Origin: Mycolicibacterium sp. J2
GTDB taxonomy: Bacteria > Actinomycetota > Actinomycetes > Mycobacteriales > Mycobacteriaceae
Direction of reading: 5' to 3'
Assembly: GCF_026240945.1 (NCBI RefSeq)
Contig: NZ_JAPFPY010000020.1
Coordinates: 1 to 64,000 of the forward strand
DNA length: 64,000 nt
This document shows positions 1 through 8,023 of the stretch, piece by piece. Each line of letters opens with the position of its first letter. The stretch's first letter is position 1. A program made the translations under genes and the position numbers. The notes beneath the pieces are model-generated. The model was given only the letters and a program-made list of their open reading frames with translations. It ran no database searches and was not told where the DNA came from.

Positions 1-149
1 ACCGCCTGACCAACCGCCGAAAGGCCCGACCCGAACATCACAGGAAAAGCTGGGTAGACCAGCAACTACCGACTGCCCACGATCTGGGGCCATGACAAAA
101 ATCAGCCCCAAGAACCTCAACAGGGTCGATCCACGGATCGAGGCTTAGT

Positions 150-325
150 CTTACTTAGCACTGCGCCGATGCCGGTCGCCGCCGCCAACCCCGTCCACCA
201 CGGGCAGGTGGCGGTGCAACAGCAGCACCTCGACCAGCTCACGGGTTCCCCGGGCCATCACCGTGAGCACGTCGCGCCGCGGCCCAGAACGCCTCATGGG
301 CGGCGGTGAACACACTCGCGCCGTG
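150..325 (-). pseudogene. IS21-type transposase (istA) fragment, frameshifted
   Basis: Two reading frames on the minus strand together spell a stretch typical of actinobacterial IS21 IstA proteins. The first reads VFTAAHEAFWAAARRAHGDG. After a one-base shift near position 255 it continues as GTRELVEVLLLHRHLP. Neither frame is long enough to be a working transposase, and I see no partner istB in the first 150 bases. This is a decayed remnant of an insertion sequence at the edge of the accessory region. The family assignment rests on remembered motifs, not on a search. Confidence 0.5.
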
Positions 326-372
326 TGGCTCACGATGCCATTTCTCGCAGAGAAAACGGCTTGCAATCATGT

Positions 373-387
373 TTTACTGTCAGTAAA
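373..387. promoter_or_regulatory. Perfect 7-1-7 palindrome, possible TetR-type operator
   Basis: TTTACTG-T-CAGTAAA is a perfect inverted repeat in locally AT-rich DNA, about 300 bases upstream of the di-iron oxygenase start at 688. Its size and symmetry suit a small dimeric repressor such as a TetR-family protein. No regulator gene lies next to it, so its link to the oxygenase is inferred from position only. The surrounding stretch (326-687) contains no convincing gene. Confidence 0.35.
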
Positions 388-687
388 TGCGATGTAGCTG
401 AAACCTCGGCATGCGCGACTGTCCTTGCCTGGTGTCAGGAGGAGGGTTGATGAAATGAGTTGCTAGGCAGCAACAAATCTAAACAGCGCGACGAATCGTT
501 GACTGGAATGCTGCTGCTGTTGCGCAGTTCACATTGTTGCTAAAGCCGTGCTGAAGTCACTCTGGCGGGCAGGAATTTGACCGCGGGAGTGCAGAGGACG
601 CCATGGCCGCCGCTTGACCGTCCTGCCCACGCCGGGCCGCACCCACGTGGGCAGCCCGCTTCCTACGATACCGACGGAGGTCACACC

Positions 688-2028
688 ATGACCGTGGACA
701 TCACCACCGACCCGCCCGCTCAATTGACCGCTCCACGCGCGACCACCGGCACGTTGGGAGAACTGGACGTCGACATGGTGGCGGCGCTCTGCCGGGCGAG
801 TACTCGGCGGGGATTCAATCCGTTCATCGACATCGACTGGGACGCACCCGAGAACCTGTTGGATGCGAACGATCCGCGCTGGCAGCTCGATCCCGCCGTC
901 GCTCCGCTCGCGACGACGTCTTGGTATGCGCAGCAACCACTTCAGCGGCGCATCGAGATGAGTCGCTGGATCACCGCGAACATCCTCAAGGTCACCCTCC
1001 AGTTCGAAATGATGTTGATCCGTGGCGTGATTCACTACGCCGGGACCTTGCCGAACGGCTCTGTGGTGTTTCGGTATCTGCTGCACGAGCTGACCGATGA
1101 ATGCCATCACATCCAAATGTTCCAGGAATTTGTCAACCGCTCGGGCGACGACGTTCCCGGGATGCGGCGAGGCTCACGGATCTTCGGGCCAATCCTGGGC
1201 TTTATTGGCGGCTACGCCAACATCTTTCTGTTCATCGGAGTTCTGTGCGGGGAGCAGCCTCTGCACTTCCAGCAGACGCTGCAACATCGTGGCTCGACTG
1301 CGGTGCCCCCGCTGCTGAACAAGATCACCTCCATTCACCTGGCGGAGGAAGCCCGGCACATCTCGTTCGCCAACCAGTATCTGGCGCAGCGCGTTGCCGC
1401 GGCGGGACGGTGCCGGCGGATGTTGTACGCCTTGGCATTCCCTGTCTACCTTCGGTGGTTGATCGGCGAAATGATCGCACCACCACGCGCGTTCGCCCGG
1501 CAGTTCGGCATTCCCCGGCGCGTGTTCAAGGCCGCCTATTGGCGTAGCGCCCGATCGCGGCAGATGTTGGCTGAATCGGCCGCTGACGTGCGGCGCGTCG
1601 CCGAAGACCTTGGGCTACGCACGGTCTGGTCACGGTGGCTGTGGTCGCTGCTGGGTATCGACGGGCGGTTACCGCGGTACCGCGGTGAACCCGATCGGAG
1701 TCAACCGTTCATCCGTATGGCAGGGCTGCCAGCAGTGATGTGGCGGCGTGTAGCGGCCGCGGCGATGATGGCGGGCGTTGCTCTTGCGGCGACACCGGTC
1801 GGGTTGCGGATCATCGCGGTGGCCGCGGCCGCAGCAGCAGTGTGGGCGTCCTACCATCTGCTGCGGGCCCGTCGCGGTGGTGTGGTGGGCAACCAGCCTT
1901 TTGAGTGGCCCAGGCTGGTTGTCTGGGTGGTGGTCTGCGTGGCCATGGTTCCCGCCGGTGGGTTGATCGGACTGGCGTTGGTGGTGTTCATGATCCTTGC
2001 ACTCGCCGAATTCATGCCGACGTTATGA
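688..2028 (+). CDS. AurF-family di-iron oxygenase with C-terminal membrane segments
   Basis: The 446-residue protein resembles the AurF (p-aminobenzoate N-oxygenase) family, which uses a carboxylate-bridged di-iron centre to oxidise amines or lipids. Iron-ligand motifs are visible in LHELTDECHHIQMFQEF (about residues 132-148) and HLAEEARHISFA (about 212-223). The last 100 residues hold two hydrophobic, probably membrane-spanning segments (about 350-392 and 410-445), so the enzyme is probably membrane-anchored. I chose the ATG at 688 because GGAGG lies 7 bases upstream; the frame is open further upstream to 577 without a better site. The gene stands alone between an IS21 remnant and an IS110 remnant. 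The substrate is unknown; an acyl-chain or amine substrate would both fit the family. Confidence 0.8.
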   Translation: MTVDITTDPPAQLTAPRATTGTLGELDVDMVAALCRASTRRGFNPFIDIDWDAPENLLDANDPRWQLDPAVAPLATTSWYAQQPLQRRIEMSRWITANILKVTLQFEMMLIRGVIHYAGTLPNGSVVFRYLLHELTDECHHIQMFQEFVNRSGDDVPGMRRGSRIFGPILGFIGGYANIFLFIGVLCGEQPLHFQQTLQHRGSTAVPPLLNKITSIHLAEEARHISFANQYLAQRVAAAGRCRRMLYALAFPVYLRWLIGEMIAPPRAFARQFGIPRRVFKAAYWRSARSRQMLAESAADVRRVAEDLGLRTVWSRWLWSLLGIDGRLPRYRGEPDRSQPFIRMAGLPAVMWRRVAAAAMMAGVALAATPVGLRIIAVAAAAAAVWASYHLLRARRGGVVGNQPFEWPRLVVWVVVCVAMVPAGGLIGLALVVFMILALAEFMPTL

Positions 2029-2074
2029 CCGAATTGCCATCCTTACTATGCACGCGCCGGTCGGCTGACATCGG

Positions 2075-2366
2075 TTAGCCTAGCTGGCGGTCGCCGGTGC
2101 GGGAAAGACGATGGCGGGTGACATCGCCGGAGGAGGCTGCGATGGGCGCGGCGCCGGTGTAGGTGGCGAACGCGTCGGCTGAGCGGAAGCGGGTGAACGG
2201 TGCCGACTCGGGCCACGATTTTGGCGGCGTTGAGGACCCCGATTCCGGTGAGCTCGGTCAGGGTGGTTCCGGATGCTTCGACGGCAGCTGCGATGTCGCC
2301 GGCGGCTTTGGCGATGCGACGGTCGAGTGCGCGGATCTCGGCGACCAGGACTCCTGACACGGAGTC
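2075..2366 (-). pseudogene. IS110-family transposase fragment, frameshifted and truncated
   Basis: The minus strand encodes the C-terminal (transposase_20) part of an IS110 transposase in two frames. The first reads LVAEIRALDRRIAKAAGDI followed by TLTELTGIGVLNAAKIVARVG. After a frameshift near position 2205 it continues as FTRFRSADAFATYTGAAPIA and SRTGDRQL. The N-terminal RuvC-like DEDD half is missing and the C-terminus stops early. It is therefore a dead remnant, further evidence that the region up to about 20 kb has received several mobile elements. Confidence 0.75.
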
Positions 2367-2484
2367 AGTGCCCGGTCGGTAGTTCTGTGCTGTGATCTGC
2401 GGATTTGCCGGTGTGTCGTGGTGCGACCCGGGCCTTGATGCGTAATAATAAATAGACTTAATTGCTGCGATTCTAGGGTGGTGG

Positions 2485-3891
2485 ATGATGGCCGTGATGA
2501 CCATGCAGCCGCCCCTGCCGCTGGCGCCGCAGGACGCCCGCCCGATCGGTACCGCCGCGGCGATCGTCGAGGACGACAACGGCGGCCGGGTGTTCGTGCA
2601 CGGCAATCTGGCCTACGCCTGGGATTGCGGCGACGCCGTGGCGCGTCGGTTCGCGGCGGTGTCGCTGGTGAGGATCAAGGCGGCCACTCAGCTCGAGGTC
2701 GCCGAGGCGTTCGCGGTGAAGCCGGCGACGGTGCGGCGCTGGGAGACCTGGCTCACCGACTCCGGCGTGGTCGGGCTGCTCGGGGAACGTAAAGGGCCCA
2801 AACGCAAGTCGAAACTCACCGCCGAGGCCGTCGCCCGCATCCAGCGTCTGCGCGACGGGGGCGCGTCCTACCGCGCCATCGCCGCCGAGACCGGTGTGTC
2901 GGAGGGCAGTGTCCGCAACGCGATCGTGCTCGCCGATGACGGCGCCCGCGCCGAGGAAGCGTGCCCGGCAACGACGTCCGATGTTCCTCCCGGGCCTGAG
3001 CCCGAGGTTGAGAAAGATTGCTCTGCAGCGGTTTCCGATGATCTTTCCGGGCAGGTGCCGGTGTTGGCTGATCCGGTCGACCGTGGCGCCGAGCGGGTAT
3101 TGGCGCGGTTCGGGTTGATCGCCTCGGCGCCGCCGGTGTTCACCGGGTGCGCACGCGCCCCGCTGGCGGGACTGTTGCTGGCGCTGCCGGCGCTCGCGGG
3201 CACCGGGCTGATCGAGGATGCCCACGCCGTCTACGGCGGGTTACCCAACGGGTTCTATTCGCTAGACACGATGCTGTGCGAGAGTGTGTTCCGCGCTCTG
3301 CTGGGCGAGGCCCGCGCGCAGGGCGCGGCCCGGATCGATCCGCCCGCGCTGGGTCGGGTGCTGGGGTTGGACCGGGCGCCGGAGGTCAAGACGATCCGCC
3401 GCAAGATCAAGTATCTGGCCGAGGCGGAAAAGGCCGGCGACTGGATCGCCGCGATGGCCGCCCGCCATGTCCAGGCCCGCCCCGAGCAGGCCGCAGTGCT
3501 CTACGTCGACGGCCACGTGCGCGCCTATCAGGGCACCCGCAAGATCGCGAAAACCCATGTGCCCAGGTTGAAGTTCCCCGCCCCGGCCACGCTGGAAACC
3601 TGGGTGGCCGATGCCGTCGGGGATCCGCTGCTGGTGGTGATGGCCGAACCGGGCGCCTCGCTGGCCGCCGAGCTGCGCCGGCTGATCCCGCAGCTGCGCG
3701 GCATGGTCGGCGATGACCGCCGGGTGCTTGTCGGGTTCGACCGCGGCGGCTGGTCGGCGACGTTGTTCGCCGACCTGCACGCCGCCGGGTTCGACACCCT
3801 GACCTGGCGCAAGGGCAGGATCGCCGACGTCGAGGTTCACTCGCCCATTCGACAGTTGTCGACAGACCTATCATCATCGCCTGACATGTGA
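2485..3891 (+). CDS. DDE-type transposase with N-terminal helix-turn-helix, C-terminally truncated
   Basis: This is a 468-residue transposase-like protein. Residues about 50-100 (RIKAATQLEVAEAFAVKPATVRRWE) and 112-155 (YRAIAAETGVSEGSVRNAI) look like two helix-turn-helix units. The segments VLYVDGHVRAYQGTRKIAK (about residue 335) and VLVGFDRGGWSATLFADL (about 412) carry the first two acidic residues expected of an RNase H-like catalytic core. The final segment with the third acidic residue is absent: the protein runs into about 20 unrelated residues and stops inside a direct repeat. It is probably inactive. AGGGTGGTGG precedes the ATG. The exact IS family was not recognised, and the AT-rich 2440-2475 stretch is probably its native promoter. 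Confidence 0.6.
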   Translation: MMAVMTMQPPLPLAPQDARPIGTAAAIVEDDNGGRVFVHGNLAYAWDCGDAVARRFAAVSLVRIKAATQLEVAEAFAVKPATVRRWETWLTDSGVVGLLGERKGPKRKSKLTAEAVARIQRLRDGGASYRAIAAETGVSEGSVRNAIVLADDGARAEEACPATTSDVPPGPEPEVEKDCSAAVSDDLSGQVPVLADPVDRGAERVLARFGLIASAPPVFTGCARAPLAGLLLALPALAGTGLIEDAHAVYGGLPNGFYSLDTMLCESVFRALLGEARAQGAARIDPPALGRVLGLDRAPEVKTIRRKIKYLAEAEKAGDWIAAMAARHVQARPEQAAVLYVDGHVRAYQGTRKIAKTHVPRLKFPAPATLETWVADAVGDPLLVVMAEPGASLAAELRRLIPQLRGMVGDDRRVLVGFDRGGWSATLFADLHAAGFDTLTWRKGRIADVEVHSPIRQLSTDLSSSPDM

Positions 3892-3905
3892 GACAAGACA
3901 TGTGA
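3883..3905. repeat. Short direct repeat at the truncation point of the transposase
   Basis: GACATGTGA occurs twice, separated by GACAA. The first copy contains the stop codon of the truncated transposase. It may be the end of a second insertion sequence, or a duplicated target, that cut the transposase short. The rest of the gap to glbN (3906-4113) shows no gene. Confidence 0.35.
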
Positions 3906-4113
3906 TCGATCTGTTTATACAAGATGATCTGTCGCGCCGCAGGCGCATCCGCTCCGCATTGAACTCCGAGAGCGACTCAGCGGCGGTCAACCTCACATAG
4001 GACCCATCGCGGCAGTGAAGTCTTCGTAGCGCCTCGGCTACTCCAGGACAACTACCCGGCAATCGCCGTGTCGTCAGCTGAGGGGCATCACGACACCCAC
4101 GAAGGGGATGACG

Positions 4114-4476
4114 ATGTCGAGCATTTATCAGCAGATCGGCGGTGGGGAGGCCCTGGAGGCGGTCGTCGAGGACTTCTATGCCCGTGTCCTCGCCGATGAG
4201 GAACTGGCCGGCTTCTTCAGCGGAACGAATATGGCGCGCCTGAAAGGCAAGCAGGTGGAGTTCTTCGCGGCCGCCCTCGGCGGCCCCGAACCCTACACCG
4301 GAGCATCCATGAGTCAGGTGCACCGGGGCCGCGGAATCACCATGCACCACTTCAACCTGGTAGCCGGACATCTCAGCGACAGCCTGGACGCTGCGGGTGT
4401 TCCCGGTGACATCGTCGAGCAGATCATCGGTGCGATCGCACCGCTGGCATCCGACATCGCGAGCGTGCCCGCCTGA
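4114..4476 (+). CDS. glbN: Group I truncated haemoglobin (trHbN)
   Basis: This 2-over-2 haemoglobin is closely similar to mycobacterial GlbN (trHbN), which converts nitric oxide plus oxygen to nitrate. The family core is visible: [47 protein letters not shown] and [15 protein letters not shown], in which the HRG histidine is the proximal haem ligand. The chosen ATG at 4114 has GAAGGGG at a good distance; the ATG at 4108 sits directly on that site. The protein lacks the charged pre-A extension found at the N-terminus of M. tuberculosis GlbN. It faces the end of the nitrite reductase operon, so detoxifying NO formed during nitrate/nitrite reduction is a natural role. Confidence 0.93.
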   Translation: MSSIYQQIGGGEALEAVVEDFYARVLADEELAGFFSGTNMARLKGKQVEFFAAALGGPEPYTGASMSQVHRGRGITMHHFNLVAGHLSDSLDAAGVPGDIVEQIIGAIAPLASDIASVPA

Positions 4477-4516
4477 GCGTCCAGGCACCCACCGCCGACG
4501 CGCGCGGTGAGACCCA

Positions 4517-4537
4517 ACCGACTCAGCCCGAGTCGGT
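4517..4537. terminator. Hairpin between convergent glbN and nirD
   Basis: A perfect 8-bp stem, ACCGACTC/GAGTCGGT, with a 5-base loop lies between the stop codons of glbN (plus strand) and nirD (minus strand). There is no U-tract on either side, as is common for mycobacterial terminators. It probably serves both transcripts. Confidence 0.5.
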
Positions 4538-4580
4538 GCCGGTGCAGTTGACGAGGCGACCGTCGGCCGGAACTGCCTTT

Positions 4581-4901
4581 CTACGTGGTGGGCCGGGTGT
4601 CGATGTGGATGTTGCCGTCGTCGGTGGCCCTGACGTGGTAGGGGCGGACAGTGTCGCCGCCCGCGGCGAGTTCGGCGCCGCTGGCTAGGTCGTAGGTGTG
4701 TCCGTGCAGGGGGCAGACGACGACGCGGTCGTCGATCAGTCCATCGGCCAGTGGTCCGCCGCGGTGCGGGCATACGGCTGCCAGCGCGCGCAGGGTGCCG
4801 TCGCGCAGCCGATAGACGGCGACTTCGGTGCCGTCGACGTCGTAGGCCCGTCCCTCGCCGACGGGGATGTTGTCGATAGAGCCGACGCAGTGCGAGCTCA
4901 T
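4581..4901 (-). CDS. nirD: Nitrite reductase small subunit, Rieske-type
   Basis: This 106-residue small subunit of assimilatory NADH-nitrite reductase has a Rieske-like [2Fe-2S] fold. Cluster ligands are seen as CPHRGGP (about residues 44-50) and CPLHGHTYDL (about 63-72), that is CxH and CxxH. It works with NirB in the cytoplasm to reduce nitrite to ammonium. It lies 28 bases downstream of nirB on the same strand and is the last gene of the nitrate assimilation cluster. Confidence 0.95.
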   Translation of the reverse strand: MSSHCVGSIDNIPVGEGRAYDVDGTEVAVYRLRDGTLRALAAVCPHRGGPLADGLIDDRVVVCPLHGHTYDLASGAELAAGGDTVRPYHVRATDDGNIHIDTRPTT

Positions 4902-4929
4902 CGGTGGCTCCTGCTTTTCGCGCGGACGC

Positions 4930-7446
4930 TCATCGCACCGGCACCTGAGGCAGCACGGTCAGCGGCAGCGAGGTCCGGAACTGGCCCGGGGTAGCGGGTT
5001 GCGCGCCGTCCTTCCACGGGTCGCGGTAGGCGTCGACTGCCTTCTGCATGTCGGCATCCAGTCGCTCGCCGAGGCCGTCGCGGTCGGCCACCACGACGGC
5101 GCGGATCTCGTCGATGCTGATCCGCGGCACCCAGGCGTAGGTGCGTTCCAGCCAGTTGGCGTTCTCCCGGTAGTACTGCAGGAAACGTCCGGTCAATCGG
5201 ATCACCTCGTCGGGATCATCGACGGTGGCCAGCAGGTCGCCCTTGCGGATGTGCGCGCCGGCGGCGCCGCCGACGTAGATCTCCCAACGCCCGCCGTCGA
5301 TGGCCACCACGCCCAGGTCTTTGCAGAGGGCTTCGGCGCAGTTGCGTGGACAGCCGGTGACGGCGAGCTTCATCTTTCCCGGGCCGGCGATGCCCTGGAA
5401 GCGTTCTTCGATCGCGATACCCAGCGCGGTGGAGTCACCGACTCCGAAGCGGCAGAAGTCCGATCCGACACAGGTTTTCACCGTGCGGAAGCTCTTGCCG
5501 TACGCGAAACCTGAGGGCATGTCGAGGTCTGCCCACACCGCGGGCAGGTCCTCCTTGCGCAGCCCGAGCAGGTCGATTCGTTGCCCGCCGGTCAGTTTGA
5601 TCATCGGCACGTCGTACTTGTCGGCGACGTCGGCGATCGTGCGCAGCTGCGCGGAGGTGGTCACTCCGCCCTTCATCTGGGGGACGACCGAGAAGGTGCC
5701 GTCGCGCTGGATGTTGGCGTGCACCCGGTCGTTGATGAACCTGGCGTCGCGTTCGTCGACGAACTCGTCGGCCCACATCATCTGCAGCAGCGACGCCAGC
5801 CCCATCTTCGAGGTGGCATCTTCGCGTCCGTCGGGTGCCAGAGCGGCGAACACCGAGGACACCGAATGCAATTGGAGTTCACGAATCAGATCCATCAGTT
5901 CCGGCTTGGGGTAGGGGATCCCGGGCACGTACCAGCTTGCCGACGGGTCCTCCTCGACCGCGCCGTCGGCGGCCCACTCCACGATCTGGGCGACCAGTGA
6001 TTTGCAGGAGCCGCAGCCCTTGCCGGCGCGGGTCGCGGCCATCACCCCGGCCACGGACTTCTCGCCGGCGTTCACGCACGCCACTAGCGCGTCCTTGCTG
6101 ACACCGTTGCAGTTGCAGACTTGCGCGTCGCCGGCCAGTTCGGCGACGCCGACTTCGGCGTCGGGGGTGCCGATGTCGAACATCAGCGAGATCCGTTCCT
6201 CTGGAAGCGGTAGGCCGCGGTCGAAGGCCTGCATCAGGAACGCGACCTTGCGGACGTCGCCGACCAGGGTGGCGCCGACCAGCTTGCCGTCGCGGACCAC
6301 GATGGTCTTGTAGATGCCATGTTTGGGTTCGGAGAATTGGACGAACTCGTCGTCGGGATGCTCCGGTCCCTTCAGGCCCATCGACGCGACGTCGACGCCG
6401 GCGACCTTCAGTTTCGTGGCCATTCGTGACCCGTGATAGGCCGCGCCGGTATCGGTGCCGGTGAGGTGATCGGCCAGTACGGCGGCCTGTTCCCACAGTG
6501 GGGCGACCAGCCCGTAGACCTGGCCGCGGTGTTGTGCGCATTCCCCGACGACGTAGACGTTGTCGTCGTCGATGGAGCGCATGTGGTCGTCGACGACGAT
6601 GGCGCGCTCTACCGTCAGGCCGGCGCGTTGGGCTAGCCCGACGTTGGGTCGGATGCCGGCCGAGACGACGAGCATGTCGCAGGCGATCTCGGTGCCGTCG
6701 GCGAACACGATCCCGGTCAGCGCGCCGTCGGTACTCACGACCTTTGTGGTGATCGTGTCGGTGTGGACGGTGATGCCGATGTTCTCCACCGAGCGGCGCA
6801 GGATGGCGCCGGCGGCGTCGTCGAGTTGGGCGTTCATCAGGGTGGAGGTGGCGTGGACGACGTCGACGGTGAGGCCTCGGCTTTGGAGGCCGCGGGCGGC
6901 TTCCAATCCGAGCAGCCCGCCGCCGATCACGACGCCCTTGGTCTTGCCGGTGGCGTAGTCGATCATCGCCGCGCAGTCATCGAGGCTGCGGAACCCGAAC
7001 ACCCCTGCGGTCAAGGTCTTGTCGTCGGCCCACATCCCGTCCATCGGGGGGAAGAAGGAGCGGCTGCCGGTGGCCAGAATGAGCCGGTCGTAGTGCATCG
7101 CGGTGCCGTCGTCGGCGTGCACGACGCGGGCGTATCGGTCGACCTTGACCACGCGGACCCCAGCCCGCAGGTCGATGTCGTTGTCGAGGTACCAGTCCAC
7201 TGGGTTGAGGTAGATCTCGGCGGTGTCATCGGAGCCGGCGAGCACATTGGACAGCAGGATGCGGTTGTAGTTGCCGTACGGCTCGTCACCGAAGACGGTG
7301 ATGGCGAACGCGTCCGCACCGCCGCGGGACAGGATTTCCTCGACCGCGCGGACCCCGGCCATCCCATTTCCGACCACGAGCAGACGGTCTTTCACGATCG
7401 GCTCCCCGTTGCGTTGCGCCGTGGCGGGTTCTTCCAGGGTGGTCAT
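4930..7446 (-). CDS. nirB: Assimilatory nitrite reductase [NAD(P)H] large subunit
   Basis: This 838-residue NirB reduces nitrite to ammonium using NAD(P)H. The N-terminus has an FAD/NAD-binding half (LLVVGNGMAGVRAVEEIL, then VVIGGGLLGLEAARGL). A BFD-like [2Fe-2S] domain follows (VCNCNGVSKDALVA about residue 435, then GKGCGSCKSLVAQ). The C-terminal siroheme/[4Fe-4S] half carries TCVGSDFCRFG (about 650) and TGCPRNCAEALC (about 692), with the four cluster cysteines. The length is normal for the family. AAGGA lies about 10 bases before the ATG. It lies just downstream of a small unknown gene (44-base gap) and upstream of nirD. Confidence 0.97.
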   Translation of the reverse strand: MTTLEEPATAQRNGEPIVKDRLLVVGNGMAGVRAVEEILSRGGADAFAITVFGDEPYGNYNRILLSNVLAGSDDTAEIYLNPVDWYLDNDIDLRAGVRVVKVDRYARVVHADDGTAMHYDRLILATGSRSFFPPMDGMWADDKTLTAGVFGFRSLDDCAAMIDYATGKTKGVVIGGGLLGLEAARGLQSRGLTVDVVHATSTLMNAQLDDAAGAILRRSVENIGITVHTDTITTKVVSTDGALTGIVFADGTEIACDMLVVSAGIRPNVGLAQRAGLTVERAIVVDDHMRSIDDDNVYVVGECAQHRGQVYGLVAPLWEQAAVLADHLTGTDTGAAYHGSRMATKLKVAGVDVASMGLKGPEHPDDEFVQFSEPKHGIYKTIVVRDGKLVGATLVGDVRKVAFLMQAFDRGLPLPEERISLMFDIGTPDAEVGVAELAGDAQVCNCNGVSKDALVACVNAGEKSVAGVMAATRAGKGCGSCKSLVAQIVEWAADGAVEEDPSASWYVPGIPYPKPELMDLIRELQLHSVSSVFAALAPDGREDATSKMGLASLLQMMWADEFVDERDARFINDRVHANIQRDGTFSVVPQMKGGVTTSAQLRTIADVADKYDVPMIKLTGGQRIDLLGLRKEDLPAVWADLDMPSGFAYGKSFRTVKTCVGSDFCRFGVGDSTALGIAIEERFQGIAGPGKMKLAVTGCPRNCAEALCKDLGVVAIDGGRWEIYVGGAAGAHIRKGDLLATVDDPDEVIRLTGRFLQYYRENANWLERTYAWVPRISIDEIRAVVVADRDGLGERLDADMQKAVDAYRDPWKDGAQPATPGQFRTSLPLTVLPQVPVR

Positions 7447-7489
7447 CGCGGTTGTCCTTCCTTCATGTCGGTGGCAATGTCGGTGAGAC

Positions 7490-7843
7490 CTAGATTTCGA
7501 CGAGGCCGAGATCGACGATCAGGGTGCCGCTCACCCCGACGGGGGCGGCGACGAACAATTCGAGGACGGTGTCGGCGAGCAGGTCCTCCACCACCCGCAG
7601 CGAGACGTGGGTCGCGGCTTTGGCGCCGATCGGGAAGTACCGCATCGGGGCGCCGTCGCGGACCAGAAGCACCGCGACCATCTCGGTGCTGCTGTTGCCA
7701 CCGCGGAAGTACACCGGTTGCGTGGTTGACCCGGCCGGGACGGTGTAGGTCAGCGACGCATCAATCACGAACGGGGCGTCGAAGCCCTTGCCCTCGAACT
7801 CGAAGATGCCCTGCAGGAATCGGGCGGTGCTGCTGTCGTTCAT
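7490..7843 (-). CDS. Conserved small protein of the nitrate assimilation cluster, function unknown
   Basis: This 117-residue acidic protein has no signal peptide and no cysteine pattern. Alternating hydrophobic stretches (FVIDASLTYTVPAGS, MVAVLLVRDGAPMRYFPIG, LELFVAAPVGVSGTLIVDL) suggest an all-beta domain. I do not recognise the family. It has a good ribosome site (GAGGA 9 bases before the ATG), and it lies between narK and nirB on their strand, 44 bases before nirB. A role in nitrite reductase assembly, regulation or nitrate sensing is possible, but this rests on position alone. Confidence 0.75.
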   Translation of the reverse strand: MNDSSTARFLQGIFEFEGKGFDAPFVIDASLTYTVPAGSTTQPVYFRGGNSSTEMVAVLLVRDGAPMRYFPIGAKAATHVSLRVVEDLLADTVLELFVAAPVGVSGTLIVDLGLVEI

Positions 7844-8023
7844 GGGCGTCGATCCTCACTTCGTCGGGTCGGCTCTACGGCCGCGGTTCGGTGACCTCGG
7901 TCTACGCGCCGAACGTGGCGGACGATTGCCGGTGTCTCAAGGCCGATTGATCGGGTGTGGACGCGCGACGAGTGCAACGTCTGCACGCGTGCGTTTCACT
8001 CGACAGGCCGGCCCGCTCTGCGG

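Noticed and set aside
1-149. istB or another transposase next to the IS21 remnant
   Set aside because: None of the frames spells a recognisable IstB motif, and the sequence is cut by the window edge.
440-480. Strong AGGAGGAGGG followed by tiny frames ATGAAATGA and ATGAGTTGCTAG, a possible leader peptide
   Set aside because: Too short, more than 200 bases before the next gene, no hairpin or codon pattern that would support attenuation.
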